Source of the DNA: Parachlorella kessleri | Taxonomy: Eukaryota > Chlorophyta > Trebouxiophyceae > Chlorellales > Chlorellaceae | Length of the DNA: 64,000 nucleotides | Direction: 5' to 3' | NCBI GenBank assembly: GCA_001598975.1 | Contig: BBXU01000825.1 | Span: 1 to 64,000 of the forward strand | Shown: positions 12,076-23,864 of the stretch, piece after piece | Layout: every line of letters begins with the position of its first letter | Numbering within the stretch: the stretch's first letter is position 1 | Notes under the pieces: model-generated | What the model was told of the DNA's origin: nothing | Seen by the model: the letters and a program-made list of their open reading frames with translations, nothing else | Database searches by the model: none | Position numbers and translations under genes: made by a program

Positions 12076-15000
12076 TCAGGCCGAAAGGGCTACCACGCCC
12101 TGATGGCCTTGCATTGCGCTTGCGTACACCTCATCATCTGTGGCGGGGGCCAGCCAGCGCCTCCAGCCCTTCTGCAGCGCTGCCGTCATGCGCCGGACCT
12201 CACTCAGGGTGGAGTGGCGGGGGTCCAGGTGGAAAGACCAGCCCTCCAGAACAAGCGTGGTTACCACGGTGGCGCAGATGTGGCCCGGGAGCGAGACCTG
12301 CACATGGCAGCAGGCACGCCGCAGGTGTAAGGGAAAAATCAGGTGGAGCAGGGGGGAACCATGTAGAAGCACGGTTTACAATAGCGCAAGCACTTTCAAC
12401 AAGATGCCTGGCCCTGGGGGCACGGCATCGGTGCTGTCGAGCAGGAGCCACGGCCTAACCCAACTCAGGCAGCAAGCAGCCCCACCAGCGTTCTACAGCC
12501 GGCACTGATGTCGAACCACCCAAGGACCGGGGTGAGCCAAGACTCTCACCTGGTGCTGCCGCACTAGCTCAAGCACATGGCTCAGCGCCTCCGCCCCATT
12601 GCTGGAGTCGCCCTTGGCAAACACACGCTGCTCCTTGAGGGCGCTGAAGAATGTCGAGATGTCGCTACGGAAGGCCTCAGGGTCGGGGCAGGTCTGCTCC
12701 TCGCCTGCAGCGTGGAAGCCCCTCGGCAAGTCACACCCAGCCAGCCAGGATTCAAGTGCAAGTTGCCGCACAGTGACACCCAACCAGTCGGTGCAACACT
12801 GGGGCGTGCACTAAGCAGCAAGTCCGCCATGAGGGGCGCTGACTCGTAACATGCCATGCAAAATCACCATAAGGGATTGGCCAGCCTGGGTGAAGAGCTC
12901 AAACCTAGCATGACCCAATCTGACATGTTCACCCAACTTCAGCAACAAACTGACACAGTACCCCCGCATACCCACCTGAGAACCTCAGCACCCAGTCCGC
13001 CAAGTTGGCGCCATCCAGGTCGGAGAAGGCCTCAAACAGGCCCACCATGTTCTGCTGGTCGTCGCCCGACAGGTGGGTGGCCATGCCCGCATCTAGCAGC
13101 ACCAGGCGCGCCCGCTGGTACCAGTGAGTGGGGATGTGCAGGTCCGGCCGGCCGACGGCGGCCTGCAGGAGGCGGGCAGGCGGGCGGGCAGGTGGGGGTC
13201 CTGGCACTGACTGGGTGCCACAGGGCTGACGGTATAATGGTGCTCAAAGCAAGGTGGGCAGACAGCTCGTGGGGTGGCAGACTGTGGGCCATGGCTGCTC
13301 CACATTGGGACAGCGGTCCAAGCGGCCGATAATGGAGTACGATGTGACAACTCAGACACAGGCACCCACATTTCCCAGCACCCCATGGCATGCCCAGGCA
13401 CTGGCCACGGGCCCATGCACCACACCCTGCCACGTGCCCAGCTGCGAACCAGCCACTTGGAGAACAGTCTCCCTCCAGCCACCCTAGCCCCACATGCGCC
13501 CTGCCACCAGAACCACAGACTGTCGACGCCACACAGACTGGCAGCATAAATCTGACCCCGGCTCAACCAGCACCACCACCACACCGCTGCTTAGCACTCA
13601 CCCCCAGCCGCCCCAGCGCCGCCTGCGCCCAGCCGGCGAGCGCCTCCACGGGGGCGCCGCCCATCGTCTTGAGCTGCACCAGGATGTTGCCCGGGTGCAG
13701 GTCCGCATGGATCAGGTTGTCCACCAGCATCATGTGCAGCATGGTCCGCGCACCCAGCACCGCCAGCTCCGAGTTGTGGGGGGCGCCGGGGCCCCTGCAA
13801 ACGCAGAGACAGTGCCATGAGCATCATAAGTGAGGTGACGGTAGGCGAAGAGAGAGCCAAGGCCCGCCAGGCACCACTCAGGAGGAGTAAGGAGAAGAGA
13901 GAGGTTACAGTGGGGGTGGAGCAGTTACACAAGTGCGGCAAGGGAGACCTTCACACCCGTACCCTCTACAGCAGTCGGGTTCTGCTCCAATCACATGCCT
14001 GCATCTTCAAGCTTGAGCTCTGTGTGCCCCATGCCACCTGCTATAACAGCCCTATCCTGCCTTCGACACAACACATATGGCCAGCACGTTGCATAGCATT
14101 CCCTGCCATCTACCCAACCAGTATGCTTCGCAACATCGGCGAGGGTATGCGCAGCGCCAGGCCCCACCTGGCCACATAGTTGGAGATGTGCTCCCCGGGC
14201 TCAAACGTCTCCACCAGGCACTGCGGCGCCGCCAGCGGGTAGAGCGGCACGGGGAAGGACACGGAGCTGCGCAGCTTGCGGAAGTTGTAGTTGAAGGCAT
14301 GCAGGTGGAAGGCCTCCCGCCCCAGGTCGACCTGCAGGCAGCAGCCAGGAGCGCGGGTTCCGGGAAGCTACTTACACCATCTACAGCGCAAGGCGGGGTG
14401 CGTATTGTACAGGGGTGGCAATCTGTAACTAGGCTGGTGCAGGATAGCCCCCAGGCCAACCTGGTGACTTTGCACAACTGCTATAATTTTGTTGCCTCTG
14501 CCACTTCATGCCTTCCCAGCACCGCCGCCGTGAGCACTCCTTGCCAGCGCTTCCGGCTCTCCAGTCCCTGCCCTACCACCCCCACAACCCACCCCACCTG
14601 CTCTCTCAGCGGCGCCGCAAACTGCTTCAGGCTCTCCTCCAGTCGCAGCCCCTGCAGCGCCGGCAGCCGCCCCGCCAGTGCTGCCACCCACATCATCAGC
14701 GCAAAGTCGCGCTCGATTGCCTCCGATACGCCGGGGTGGCGCACCTTCACCGCGACCAGGGTGCCTGCAGCACCGATGTCAGGCCACTCAGTCTCTAATG
14801 GCTGCGTGAGGGGCTTCTGACAGCGTCCAGGTGGAGCATCCAGTTCTGTGGATCAGCTGTGGATCAGGTGGCTAAAATACTGAGACTGCAGTGGTGCTGG
14901 AAGCGTGTAGAGGAGCTAAGTGCACGGGTAGAAAGAAAGGCCATGCTAGATTGAGTTCTTCCAAGCACAAAGCCCACTATAAAATGTTCCCATAGTAGGT

Positions 15001-17600
15001 GTTGAACACCCAACCTCCGTTCCCAGGGAGAAGAGCCAGCAGGTGCCCACCTTCGTCCACCCCAGTCAGCCTGGCGCCCGTGTCAGACAGCACTGCCCGA
15101 TGGATCTGCCCGATGCTCCCGCTGGCCACCGGGCGCGTCTCAAAGCTGCTGAAGAGGTCCGTAATACCAAACCCAAAGGCCTGCACGCCAGGTAAGCGAG
15201 CAAAAGCACTGAGACATTGATCCTCAATGAGTTCAACAGGTGCCATAATCATCCAATACAACTCAAAAGAGTGCCAGCAATATCTCCCCCGTTACACAAA
15301 ACGCAGAGCCATTTCCCTTGTGCAGACTTGACTGACTACTGTAGCACTTATACTGCTTACCACTATGCCAGTTCAGCCAAAACGTCCTGCTTTCAACGCA
15401 GCGCATGGCAAACCTCCGCAGCGGGCCCAGAACACCCAACTCTGGGCCGCAGCATGCGCAGCGGGACCTTCATGGCTCACTGCCCCAATGTACCCACTTC
15501 AAGACTGGGGTGCCAGCACTCACTTTGGCGAGTGCTTATAAGATATCATTAAACCTTATGTTCGATTCTGTGCAGATAACTTCTACTGAAATCTGCTCCA
15601 CGAGTGTACACTACATGCAACACTGCACTAGTGTGTGCCATCATCATATCCCTTGCCCCACCCACCTCCAGTATGGCTGTCTCCGTGTGGGGCATGGTGT
15701 GTGCAGGTGCCTGGGTGTGTAGCTTCTCCAGCTCGGCACACATGTCAGGTGGGAACAGATCACGGCGGGTCGCCGCCCACTGGCCCCACTTGATGAACGC
15801 GGGACCACCGCGCTCCAGCGTGCGCCTGCAGCAGTGAGTAGGGGAGGGCTTTCGTAGTAAGCAAGGGGTAGGAGCATTCAGTTACCGTACTAGGTAGGTC
15901 AGTAAGGACGCAGCTACCACCACACAGGGCAGCAACTGTCCTGGTTACTGCCTGTGGGCTTGTGACGAAACCAGCCGTAGGTTTAGCAGAAACTCAAGCC
16001 AGCAAATGATATTAGGGGTGTACAGGAGGATTGAGTGCAGCCTGCGAGGGCTGGGCACAGTGCACAAGGCGGCTCACCACCAAGCGCCATGTAGTACTAT
16101 GTGGTGTGTTGCGGGTCCTCTAGTGTGCCAGGCTTTTGACACCCAGGGTGCTCCTTTCGCACCTGAACATGACCAGCCACCGCTTGCGGTGTATGCCGTA
16201 GTTGAAGGCAAAGGGCGCAGTCACGGCAGCTGGTGTGAAGATTAGCAGCAGCCACAGCAGGCGCAGCAGGCTGCGCAGCCAGGCCAGCACGCAGCGCAGG
16301 CGGCTTTGCTTCTCCGGCGGGCCCTCAGTGTCTCGCAAGTCCTCAAACTGCTTGCAGCAGCAGGTATAACAATGCAGTGTCAACACTGTTCAATCAGCAT
16401 ACAAGAGTGAGGGTAACTACCTCATGCGTCAGCTTGTCGTGGTGACAGCGCTACCAACACCAGCTGGGTGCGCAGCTACATCACTATGTAGTCCGCAGCG
16501 AAGAAGACGCCTCCCGCAAGCAGAAAGCTTGTGGCGCCCCATCTCTACCCACCAGGCCACCCACCTCGGTGACGGGCATGGAGTAGCACCAAGCAAAGCG
16601 CGGGTCCCTGCGGGTCACCCAGTTGGCCAGCACCACCGCGCTCATCTTAGCCCAGTGGGGGTGCATGGCATACAGCGCGTTGATCACCGCGACGCGGGCA
16701 TTGTAGCCGGTGCCCACCACATACTCATAGGGCATGTCAAGGCTGGAGCGGAACGAGGTCCACCCTGCGCACCGGATCCGCAGCGGCCCCAGCACGAGGG
16801 GTAGTTAGCCAGAAAAAAGTCAACTCAAAGCAGAGGATTGCGAAAACCCGCCAGTGGTGCGACTGCTCTACAAATGGCTTCAGGACAAGGGGCGAGACAT
16901 TGGAGGTGCAGGACAGGGCCGCGGCAGCAGCTGGGAAGGCTTGACCCAGCTGGTGGGTGCCCACGCAGTGGTGGCGCCGCCGCCTGAAGAGCCCAAATCA
17001 CCGAAGAACTTTTGAGTTCTAGATTCCAAGCCAGTGCCCCAGTCGTCCTGTAAGGCTACTTTGTGCCGCAAGTCGCAGATATACGAAGCACGCCGGGGTG
17101 CCAGCCTCACCTTGCTTGAGGCTGGGCCAGTGCAGCGGCCGCGCATGCTGCGCGCTGCTGCCCTTGACAAGCACATGCCGCAGGCCTGCAGGCATGCCCT
17201 GGCCCGCCCCATGCCGCACTGCTATGTGAAGTCGCCGCCAGCTGCCTCCTGCTGCCAGCGCAGCTGCTGCTCCCCCCCTGCTGGGAAGGCTTGCTGCTTG
17301 CCTACAGATGGCCGCTGTTGCTGCCAACCGTGCCATGGGCTGCTGCGGAAGTTGGGTGCGAGCATGGAGAAGGCTTCCCAAGCGGCGTACTTGTCCCGCC
17401 TTGGCCCCCGCTGCTGCTACCACCGCGGTTTGAGCACCGGATTTAGACAGAAGCCTGGCCCCCACCGGCAACAGCTGCTCCACACCATTGTGGTTCACGG
17501 CAGTCCTGCCCTCAAGGCGCAGAAGCTGAGCCGCCAAGCCACTGGTCCTCGCCGAGCGGCGGAGCATGACAAGGGTGCCTCTTTTGGGGCTCAGCTGCAC
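12076..17600 (-). CDS. ABC1 (UbiB) atypical kinase, ADCK2-like
   Basis: Member of the ABC1K/UbiB family, membrane-associated atypical kinases or ATPases linked to quinone and lipid metabolism in mitochondria and plastids. About 750 residues in 11 phase-consistent exons: 17111-17600, 16565-16764, 16163-16347, 15666-15825, 15051-15180, 14598-14764, 14168-14331, 13602-13794, 12976-13162, 12550-12704, 12076-12297. Exon 1 is a long basic, Ala/Arg-rich leader (MLRRSARTSGLAAQLLRL) suiting an organelle transit peptide. Exon 3 has a hydrophobic helix (LLRLLWLLLIFTPAAVTAPF). Exon 4 carries the KxGQ motif as FIKWGQWAATRRDLFPP; exon 5 the Ala-rich-loop equivalent PVASGSIGQIHRA; exon 6 the catalytic lysine in LVAVKVRHPGV; exon 8 the catalytic loop HADLHPGNILV; exon 9 the metal-binding LLDAGMA. 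GQWAATRRDLF and the DAG in place of DFG both match human ADCK2 rather than COQ8. The start at 17600 is the first ATG; MLRRSA about 11 codons in is an alternative. Confidence 0.88.
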
Positions 17601-18094
17601 CTACCTGCCTTGTGGCTGACAGTCTGCGGTCCTGCGACAAAGAAACCTTTACTTTATCAGTCCTACTTGTCCACTTGCCACCTGGGCACTTGAAAGGTAA
17701 CATCTCTCGCTATTCGGTGGCAGGCTTCTTACCTGGCTCACGACGTCTGCACCCGCCCTCGAGCTAATGGCTGTAAACCGCTGGCACCCATGCACAACCC
17801 GGTCACAACGGTATCTGTCTTGGAGAGGTCGCTGAAGGCAGTCAATGTTGCAAGGTGGCAAGTCTCTTCCGCGCCCAAGCTTTCTGATTTGCTGATTGGG
17901 AGGTCTGTGATTTACCGTCCATGCAATGGCAAAGGGTGCCTCAATGGTCTAGCGCTTCGGCGCGGGTTCGTGGCGGGCCTGGCAGATTCCCCGGGTATAC
18001 CCTCTGTGGCCAATCTCTTGAGTCTTCATGAGACTCTACGACCAAGGGGGAACCAAGGGGGGACTAAGGCGGAGTCCCCAGCAACCTGAACCTC

Positions 18095-18165
18095 TAGAAG
18101 AACGAGCACCGCCTCACAGGGTTGCTGAAGCCCTGTGGGAAGGCGACTGGTGGGAAAAGCTCTCT
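18095..18165 (+). pseudogene. gene fragment, plus-strand copy of inverted pair
   Basis: Reads (with a frame slip) KNEHRLTG..ALWEGDWW, roughly 80 percent identical at DNA level to the minus-strand sequence at 18343-18420. It is too short and frame-broken to be a gene; it looks like a partial duplicate. The protein family is not recognised. Confidence 0.45.
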
Positions 18166-18315
18166 CTGTTCTTGTTTGTCGGGCAGGGTTCTAGTACTGT
18201 CTCGCCATGGCTGGACAGAGTGACCTACCTCATCAAGCGCAGCCAGGCGGGGTCAAAACGTAGACCAGTACCAATCTCCTGCAAGAGGGAGAAACAAGAA
18301 CAGTGAGAGCTTTTA

Positions 18316-18470
18316 GCGGTCAAGGTGTAGCCGCTGCCACATAAGCTCCTTGTCCCACCAGTCGCCTTCCCACAGTGCCTCCAGCGATCTTGTGAGGCGG
18401 TGCTCATTCTTCTGTGGGTTCATGCTGATGGGGTACTTCCGCTTGGTGACCAGCTGCTTGACTGCAGCGG
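18316..18470 (-). pseudogene. unrecognised terminal exon or gene remnant
   Basis: After an acceptor-like CTGCAG, an open frame reads QLVTKRKYPISMNPQKNEHR and continues LTRSLEALWEGDWWDKELMW, ending QRLHLDR and a TAA. The charged/aromatic make-up looks coding, but no upstream exon was found within several kb and a degenerate inverted copy lies 180 bp away. It could be the last exon of a dead gene or captured by a mobile element. Function unknown. Confidence 0.4.
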
Positions 18471-18704
18471 CTCAAATTTGCTCGCAAGCTGCAATCCTTG
18501 GGCACTGCCCGCATGTTGTCAAGCCTACAAGGCTTCGACGCGAACTTGTGGCTGGGCGAAATAATCTGGCCTGCATGCCATCCAGTGGAAACATGCCGCT
18601 GCCAAAGCACAGGGATCATATTTTGCCAGTTCAACACAGCAGCTGAGCTTGTCTAACCGAGGCCTGCATGTCAGCGTTGTGGCCAGGTGGTTTGGGTGAG
18701 GACT

Positions 18705-19235
18705 AGACTAGGTATGCTCTGTGTCTTGCCTGAGTTCTGGTGCAGCAGGTCTCTCCCCAAGACAGGATAAGGCCATTGGAACAGCAGGTAAAGCTGGGAC
18801 TGAAGCACGGGCCACTTGGCTAAATGCATGAACAGAGAATCTTGATGGTGGCAGGTATTGTGATTCGAAGAGATGAAATGAGGGGCAACCTGTACTGACA
18901 GCGGTTAGATACAGTCCATGCTTTGGGTCGTACTTGAGAAGTATATGTTTTTGGTGGCAGGTAATACGATCAGGGGTATGGGCATACTGGGATGAGACAG
19001 GTCTATGCAGGTATGCTCTGTACATGGTTAGGGTGGCAGGCAGTGCGATCAGCGAAGGAATGGGTATACTGGGCTAATAGGGTTTTATTAGCATGGGTGC
19101 CAGATAGTGCATCAGGGAGTAGAGCTGGGCTGAACTGGACTGGATTGACAGGGCTGAATGCAGGATGAGCCTGAGTTTATGCAGATATGGTTCGGGTCTT
19201 GCCTGAGCTGTGTAGTGTTGGGCAGATGCAAGGCG
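18705..19235 (+). repeat. interspersed repeat, tandem cluster
   Basis: Four to five degenerate units in tandem. Unit heads are tggcaggtattgtgattcga, tggcaggtaatacgatcagg, tggcaggcagtgcgatcagc and tgccagatagtgcatcaggg; each is followed by a form of tactgggctgagacaggtct or tatgctctgtgtcttgcctg. The last unit shares gggagtagagctgggctg and a run of actggactgg with the copy at 31.5 kb. Confidence 0.65.
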
Positions 19236-20778
19236 CAATGTGCAGGCTTGCCTCAGTGCTCAATTGTGGCCTGCTCATGCTTAGCCCTCGGCGGCATGGT
19301 TAGGTGGCAGTGCACTGTTAGACTAAGCTAGACTATCTTGCAACCAGAACTAGCGTTTGCTGGCCTTGCATCAACACCGCTCGCCTTGCGCCGCCAGATG
19401 AGCACCTCTCGAGGACCGCCTACCAGTGGCTCTTCTCCCATGCTACTGTAGAAGTTCACCTGGAGCTTCGACTGCTGCCCCCAATGTTGTTTGGCTCTGC
19501 CACAGCCTCGCCAGTCCAGTGTTCTGATCCCACAGCTGGCTGCATCGATAGTCATGTACGCATTGAGACAGCCCAACTCCACGGCCACCCTGCCCATCAT
19601 GTTTGCCTAAGGCCCCGGCTTCAGCACTGTCATCAACTCATGCCTCGCCCTTCCAAGTTCTGGAACGCTCGAAAGGGCAAGTAGCATCAGGGCTGACAAA
19701 CGTGCCACCAGGAGCACACCAGGAGCACACCGGAATATGCTCATGCACTCTGTGGCACAGCAAGCTGCTGGCAGGTAACATGGCCCTGAGCTAGGGAAGC
19801 TTAAGGAAAGGAAGGCCGAGGGTTGCGCAGCCAAGTGGCTGTCCTGCATGCGACAGCTTAAAACAAAGCATAACACCATATCTTGCACCACTTGGTAGCA
19901 GCATAATGTCTGTGCCGCGCAAGCATGCTAGACAGCCATGACAACCGTGCCGCCACCCCTTTATACACCCCGCAACTAAATTCTTTTCCAAACTTGCCGC
20001 TGGTACGCCTAGCAGTACGCTGGGTGTACAGCCTCTGCCACCCCTTTATACACAAAGTCTGTCGCTTCTTGCAAGCGGGGAACTGCATCAACTGTCCAAG
20101 CTGTCACAGGGGTGCCGCTGGCGAGTCCAAGTGCATGGCAACTCGTTGAGCTCAGGTGTGCTTGACAATGGTGAATGCAGCAAGCCTCGTGCTCTTCCCT
20201 CTGCCCCTCCCCCACCACCCTCACCCACCACCCACAAAGTTTCCTTCCCCAGCGCCTGCATACAGGTCACAAGCAAAGTCCGCGGATACTTGTACACCAG
20301 CAGCATGCAGGGTGATGTGATAACCCCTCTGCGATGATGAATTGCGTGCATGCCTAAGGATCTAAACTGGTGCCTGGCCACTCACGAAAATGGCAGCCTG
20401 TAATAAGCGCGTAGATTGCTGCAAGCAGCAGTTCTGCCAAAAGCATCGAAGCAGGTTCCAGGGGGAGGACCGACCTACTCATCCTAATCATCACAGGGCC
20501 CGAAAAGTGCCATGGGACTGTACCGCATCTGTCCCGCAACCCTAGCCCCCGTTGAAGCAGCCGCTCATAAGTTCGGCACGCTCTCCAAGCTCTTCCCGAG
20601 AGTTGTATCCCCCGTTTAGCGTGGCGTTGCCACTTTGGACCTCACGGTCTATTGAGTGACGGGCTTTGCAAAGAACGTTCGACGAGCCACGTCCTGTTGT
20701 TCCTGTTCCCCCTTCTTCATTCCGCCTTCGTTTCATACCTGGTACCCTTTGCGAGTGTTCCTGTGAGCCCCGAGAGAG

Positions 20779-22192
20779 ATGCTAGCAACGATGGCCTGTT
20801 CGTTCTGCCCCGGCCCTCAGCAGGTGAGCGCTCCTCTAGGCTAGCAACCCCTCACTGCTAACGAGTGCTGCTTGCTTGGGCTGGTCGCGAAGGGGCGTTA
20901 TTCACAGCGTGACGCCGCGTGCCGGTGTTGCCCTGCAGCAGTTTAAGGGCGACCACGAGCTGCTGGTTGACCGGCTGGTTGTGGCCTCCCAGAAGAAGCA
21001 GGTCGACGACTCGCTCCTTCAGGTGAGCGCGGCCGGTGCTTGGCGATCGCGCTGCCCCTCGGGGCCAGACGCCCGTGCTGACTGGGCCTTCTTGCCTTGC
21101 TGCAGGAGCGCGTCCTTGTGCCTTTTTTTGAACCGTCCGACTTGTCCAAAACCACCTTTGAGCCGCTGGAGAGGTGGGTGCTAGTTGTCATGGCGTGCCC
21201 GTACTGGGCATTCTGGCCTGGACTAGTCACCCATGCCTGGGGCTTGGGCTTCCTGGCTGAGGCGTAGTCCAGCATGTTTAGCTTGCTCAGCCTCTGATCT
21301 GCTCCGTTGCACCTTGTGGCACCCTTGACCCTCTTGTGCCCAAGCGGGTTGTGAAACCCTCTCAAGCCCTTCATGCTGTTGTGCAGGCGTTCCCGCAGGT
21401 CGCCTCCTCCTGCACAGCAGCACCATGGGCTCAAGCGCAACGCGGGTGAGCGGTCCGGCGGGAGCCTGTCTTCCAGCCCCAAGAAGGAGAATCATTTGGC
21501 TAAGCAGCGCCGCAGCGGCGCCAAGGCTGTGCCTGCCGCCATTGGCAGGCGCGCGGCTTACCACAGTGACAGCGAGCTTTCTAGCACGACCAACCTGATG
21601 CGTACCTTCAGCACTGTTTCCGATGGGCAGACTAAGCCGGCAAACAGCCCGGCGCGCGGCCAGCGGAAGCATGCCCGCCAACATGCTGAGAGCGTGCCTA
21701 CCGCCGCAGCGGCGGTCCTTCCCCGGCGTTCCCCTTCACCTCCCCACAAGCGAGAGCACCTGCCCAGCAGCCCCATGGGCCAGTATGGTCTTGCAGGCAA
21801 GTGCTTGCCGTGGCCTAGAAAGCCTTGCCTCGGTTAGTGGAGACGTGGTATGCCTGTTGCGGTACATTTTGGGATGAGTGAAAGCCTAGCAGTGCAGATT
21901 CTAGGTTTTGTTGTCTTGCTGGCCCTGGCCAACTTGTGAGCCTTGGTTTTGGTTGATTCTTGATCTGTTTGGTAGCTTGCGCGTTTGACCGGCAGTTGGG
22001 CAGGTGGTATTTGCTGACCTTATTCCCAACCCTTAAGCTGTGATGCTGATGTTTGGCTTGTCACCTGCTGCAGGCAAATTTGCAGGCCCATCATTCTGCA
22101 ACAGCCCCACCCCCGACTCCCTGCCCATTCCGACCACCACCTTGCTGATGCAGCAGGCTGCTGACTCAATTCGCTCGCGGCTGACGTTGTGA
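20779..22192 (+). CDS. PNRC/Edc1-like motif protein
   Basis: A 241-residue, largely disordered protein ending in a PNRC-type motif: KFAGPSFCNSPTPDSLPIP, matching the pattern (Y/F)AG..F..SP.P..LP.P. In animal PNRC proteins and fungal Edc1 this motif contacts the mRNA-decapping factor Dcp1; plant and algal proteins share it. Exons 20779-20823, 20939-21022, 21106-21173, 21387-21796, 22074-22192 join in phase. The last intron has a GC donor (GCAG|GCAAGT). Exons 2-3 carry FKGDHELLVDRLVVASQKKQ and LVPFFEPSDLSK; exon 4 is Ser/Pro/Arg-rich. The start ATG at 20779 gives a 5-codon leader before a second ATG at 20791, either of which could be used. A role as decapping regulator is inference from the motif; the upstream sequence is not recognised. 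Confidence 0.6.
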
Positions 22193-23864
22193 GTGCCGTG
22201 AAGGCTGGCCTGCGCATCTTGGGTGCAAGGTGTGGCGGTGGTGGTGCAATAGGCACTGTGGTAGAGAGTGAACGTTGGCGTGCTTGCCCTGCCATACCAA
22301 GCTTTCAAGAACTGGTGTTCTGAGCGGCTAGTCTCCTCTATCTCTGTACACACAAGTAATACTTACTCGCTTCAGTGACTAGGTGCATGTGCAGACAACA
22401 TTGTTTGACAGGGGTTGCTTGAGGAAGGCGCAGCGGCAAATTTTTGCATAGCCGTACGGCGCCCCACAGGGTTTTTGCCTTTTCCAAGTTGGGCTTGTGC
22501 ATCTGGCCTCTTTGTCGCATTTGGCACTATTGCTTCCCAGCTGTGTTGTGCTGAGTGTGTGGGGCTGGTATTCTGGGTAGCGAGGCGGCCTTTAATCATA
22601 TAACTGGAACTGACCCTGTACTTGCTTGTGCTGCTCGGCTGTGAATGTATACTACTTCTCGCTTGCAGCACGTGCGTGTTTACAGCTTTCCATCCATCTA
22701 CAAACGGATGCTAACTGTTTGGCTCTAGGCCTCCCGAGGTGCCAAATGATTCAAATTGCAGTCTTGATAATGTCTTTGCGTAGGAATTGGACGTTGGTGC
22801 TTGCTTTGTAGTCCGCTACAGTGTCACCAAGTTTTTCTGTTCCTGTGTGAGGTTCAAGGTCTGTTAGGTTTCAATTTTTTTGCTACTGAAGGGCTTGCCG
22901 TCTGGCAGCCATCCTCTGTGCCAGTTCAAAGTGAGGATTGTTTCCTTGGGTAGTCTCAGGGTTTTCTCGAGACCCCAACAACTGGCTGGGTATCCAGGCC
23001 TGGCAGGTGCCAGTGGTTGTGTGATGGTGGGTTTGTGGCGTGGACTGGGTGGCAGTGGGCTTGATCAGTGGTGGTTCCTTGTAGGCTCGGAGATAGGGGC
23101 TTGCTCAGTGAGGCAAGCAAAAAATATCGCCGAATGGTTTGATATGAGCATGTGCATGTATGCTAGGTGGTTCAGTACTAAGTGGGCTTAAGTTGGTGTT
23201 CCGTGGGGTTTATGTTAGCTGAGTAGATACCTGACACTTGAGCTTGCACGATATGGATGAATGTAATAACATGATGTCATGAAGCACGCGGGACAGCTGT
23301 TAAATATGCTTGAGCGTGGTTAAATGTTGTGCAGCACCTTCCAGCCCGCAATCGGCCAAGTAGCTTCAATCTGTGCATATCCCATCCGCCGCTGTCAGTA
23401 CTGTTTGCCCATGTTCAACAACTAATTATTTGCTCCATCCACACCGCCTGGCACCCATATACTCCGAACGACACAGAGCATTCTAAACCTATCTCTGTGT
23501 TGCACTACCTACCACCCCTAATAAGAATCAGACACAGCCGGCTGCAGTTAAGTCAAACCCTTTCATTTTGCAATGCCTGCCACCTTTTACCAACACCCTG
23601 CTGTTGGCTTTGCTAACTTACCCTGCCATCAACCAGATGTGTTTAACACGAGTGCAACCCTCCCTAAATTTGTGTCTACATAACAGCAGTTATCCACTAG
23701 TAGCTTTCTGCTAAGTATAAGGCTTGCAACTGCCAAGTCTTAAAGTGACCCACATGGCTATAACCCAGCAGGCAAGGCAGGCTATCCTCTAGAAGTCCTT
23801 GCTCTGAGCCTGGATACAGCTGCATTTCACGTTGCCCATTTGTTAGCAACAAAATTCAGCAAGA
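22193..23864. other. intergenic region, AT-richer
   Basis: 1.7 kb between two plus-strand genes. I see no supported exon. Base composition is noticeably richer in T/A than the flanking coding DNA. Confidence 0.5.

Larger units (their letters stand above)
17601..20778. other. gene-free, repeat-rich stretch
   Basis: About 3.2 kb without a supported intact gene. It holds an inverted duplicated gene fragment (18095-18165 and 18343-18470), a cluster of interspersed repeat units (18705-19235), tandem ggagcacacca units near 19710, and a 17-bp direct repeat (gccacccctttatacac) at 19952 and 20037. Confidence 0.6.

Noticed and set aside
11841..12458. 205-codon plus-strand open frame
   Set aside because: It lies opposite the last exon of the ABC1 kinase gene; Arg/Pro/Ser-rich, as expected for a shadow frame in GC-rich coding DNA.
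17034..17693. 219-codon plus-strand open frame
   Set aside because: Antisense to exon 1 of the ABC1 kinase, whose leader joins in phase to the kinase body; the plus-strand frame has Cys-rich, low-quality composition.
19328..19600. 90-codon minus-strand open frame
   Set aside because: No recognisable motif, no partner exons, and it lies in a repeat-rich stretch; treated as chance.
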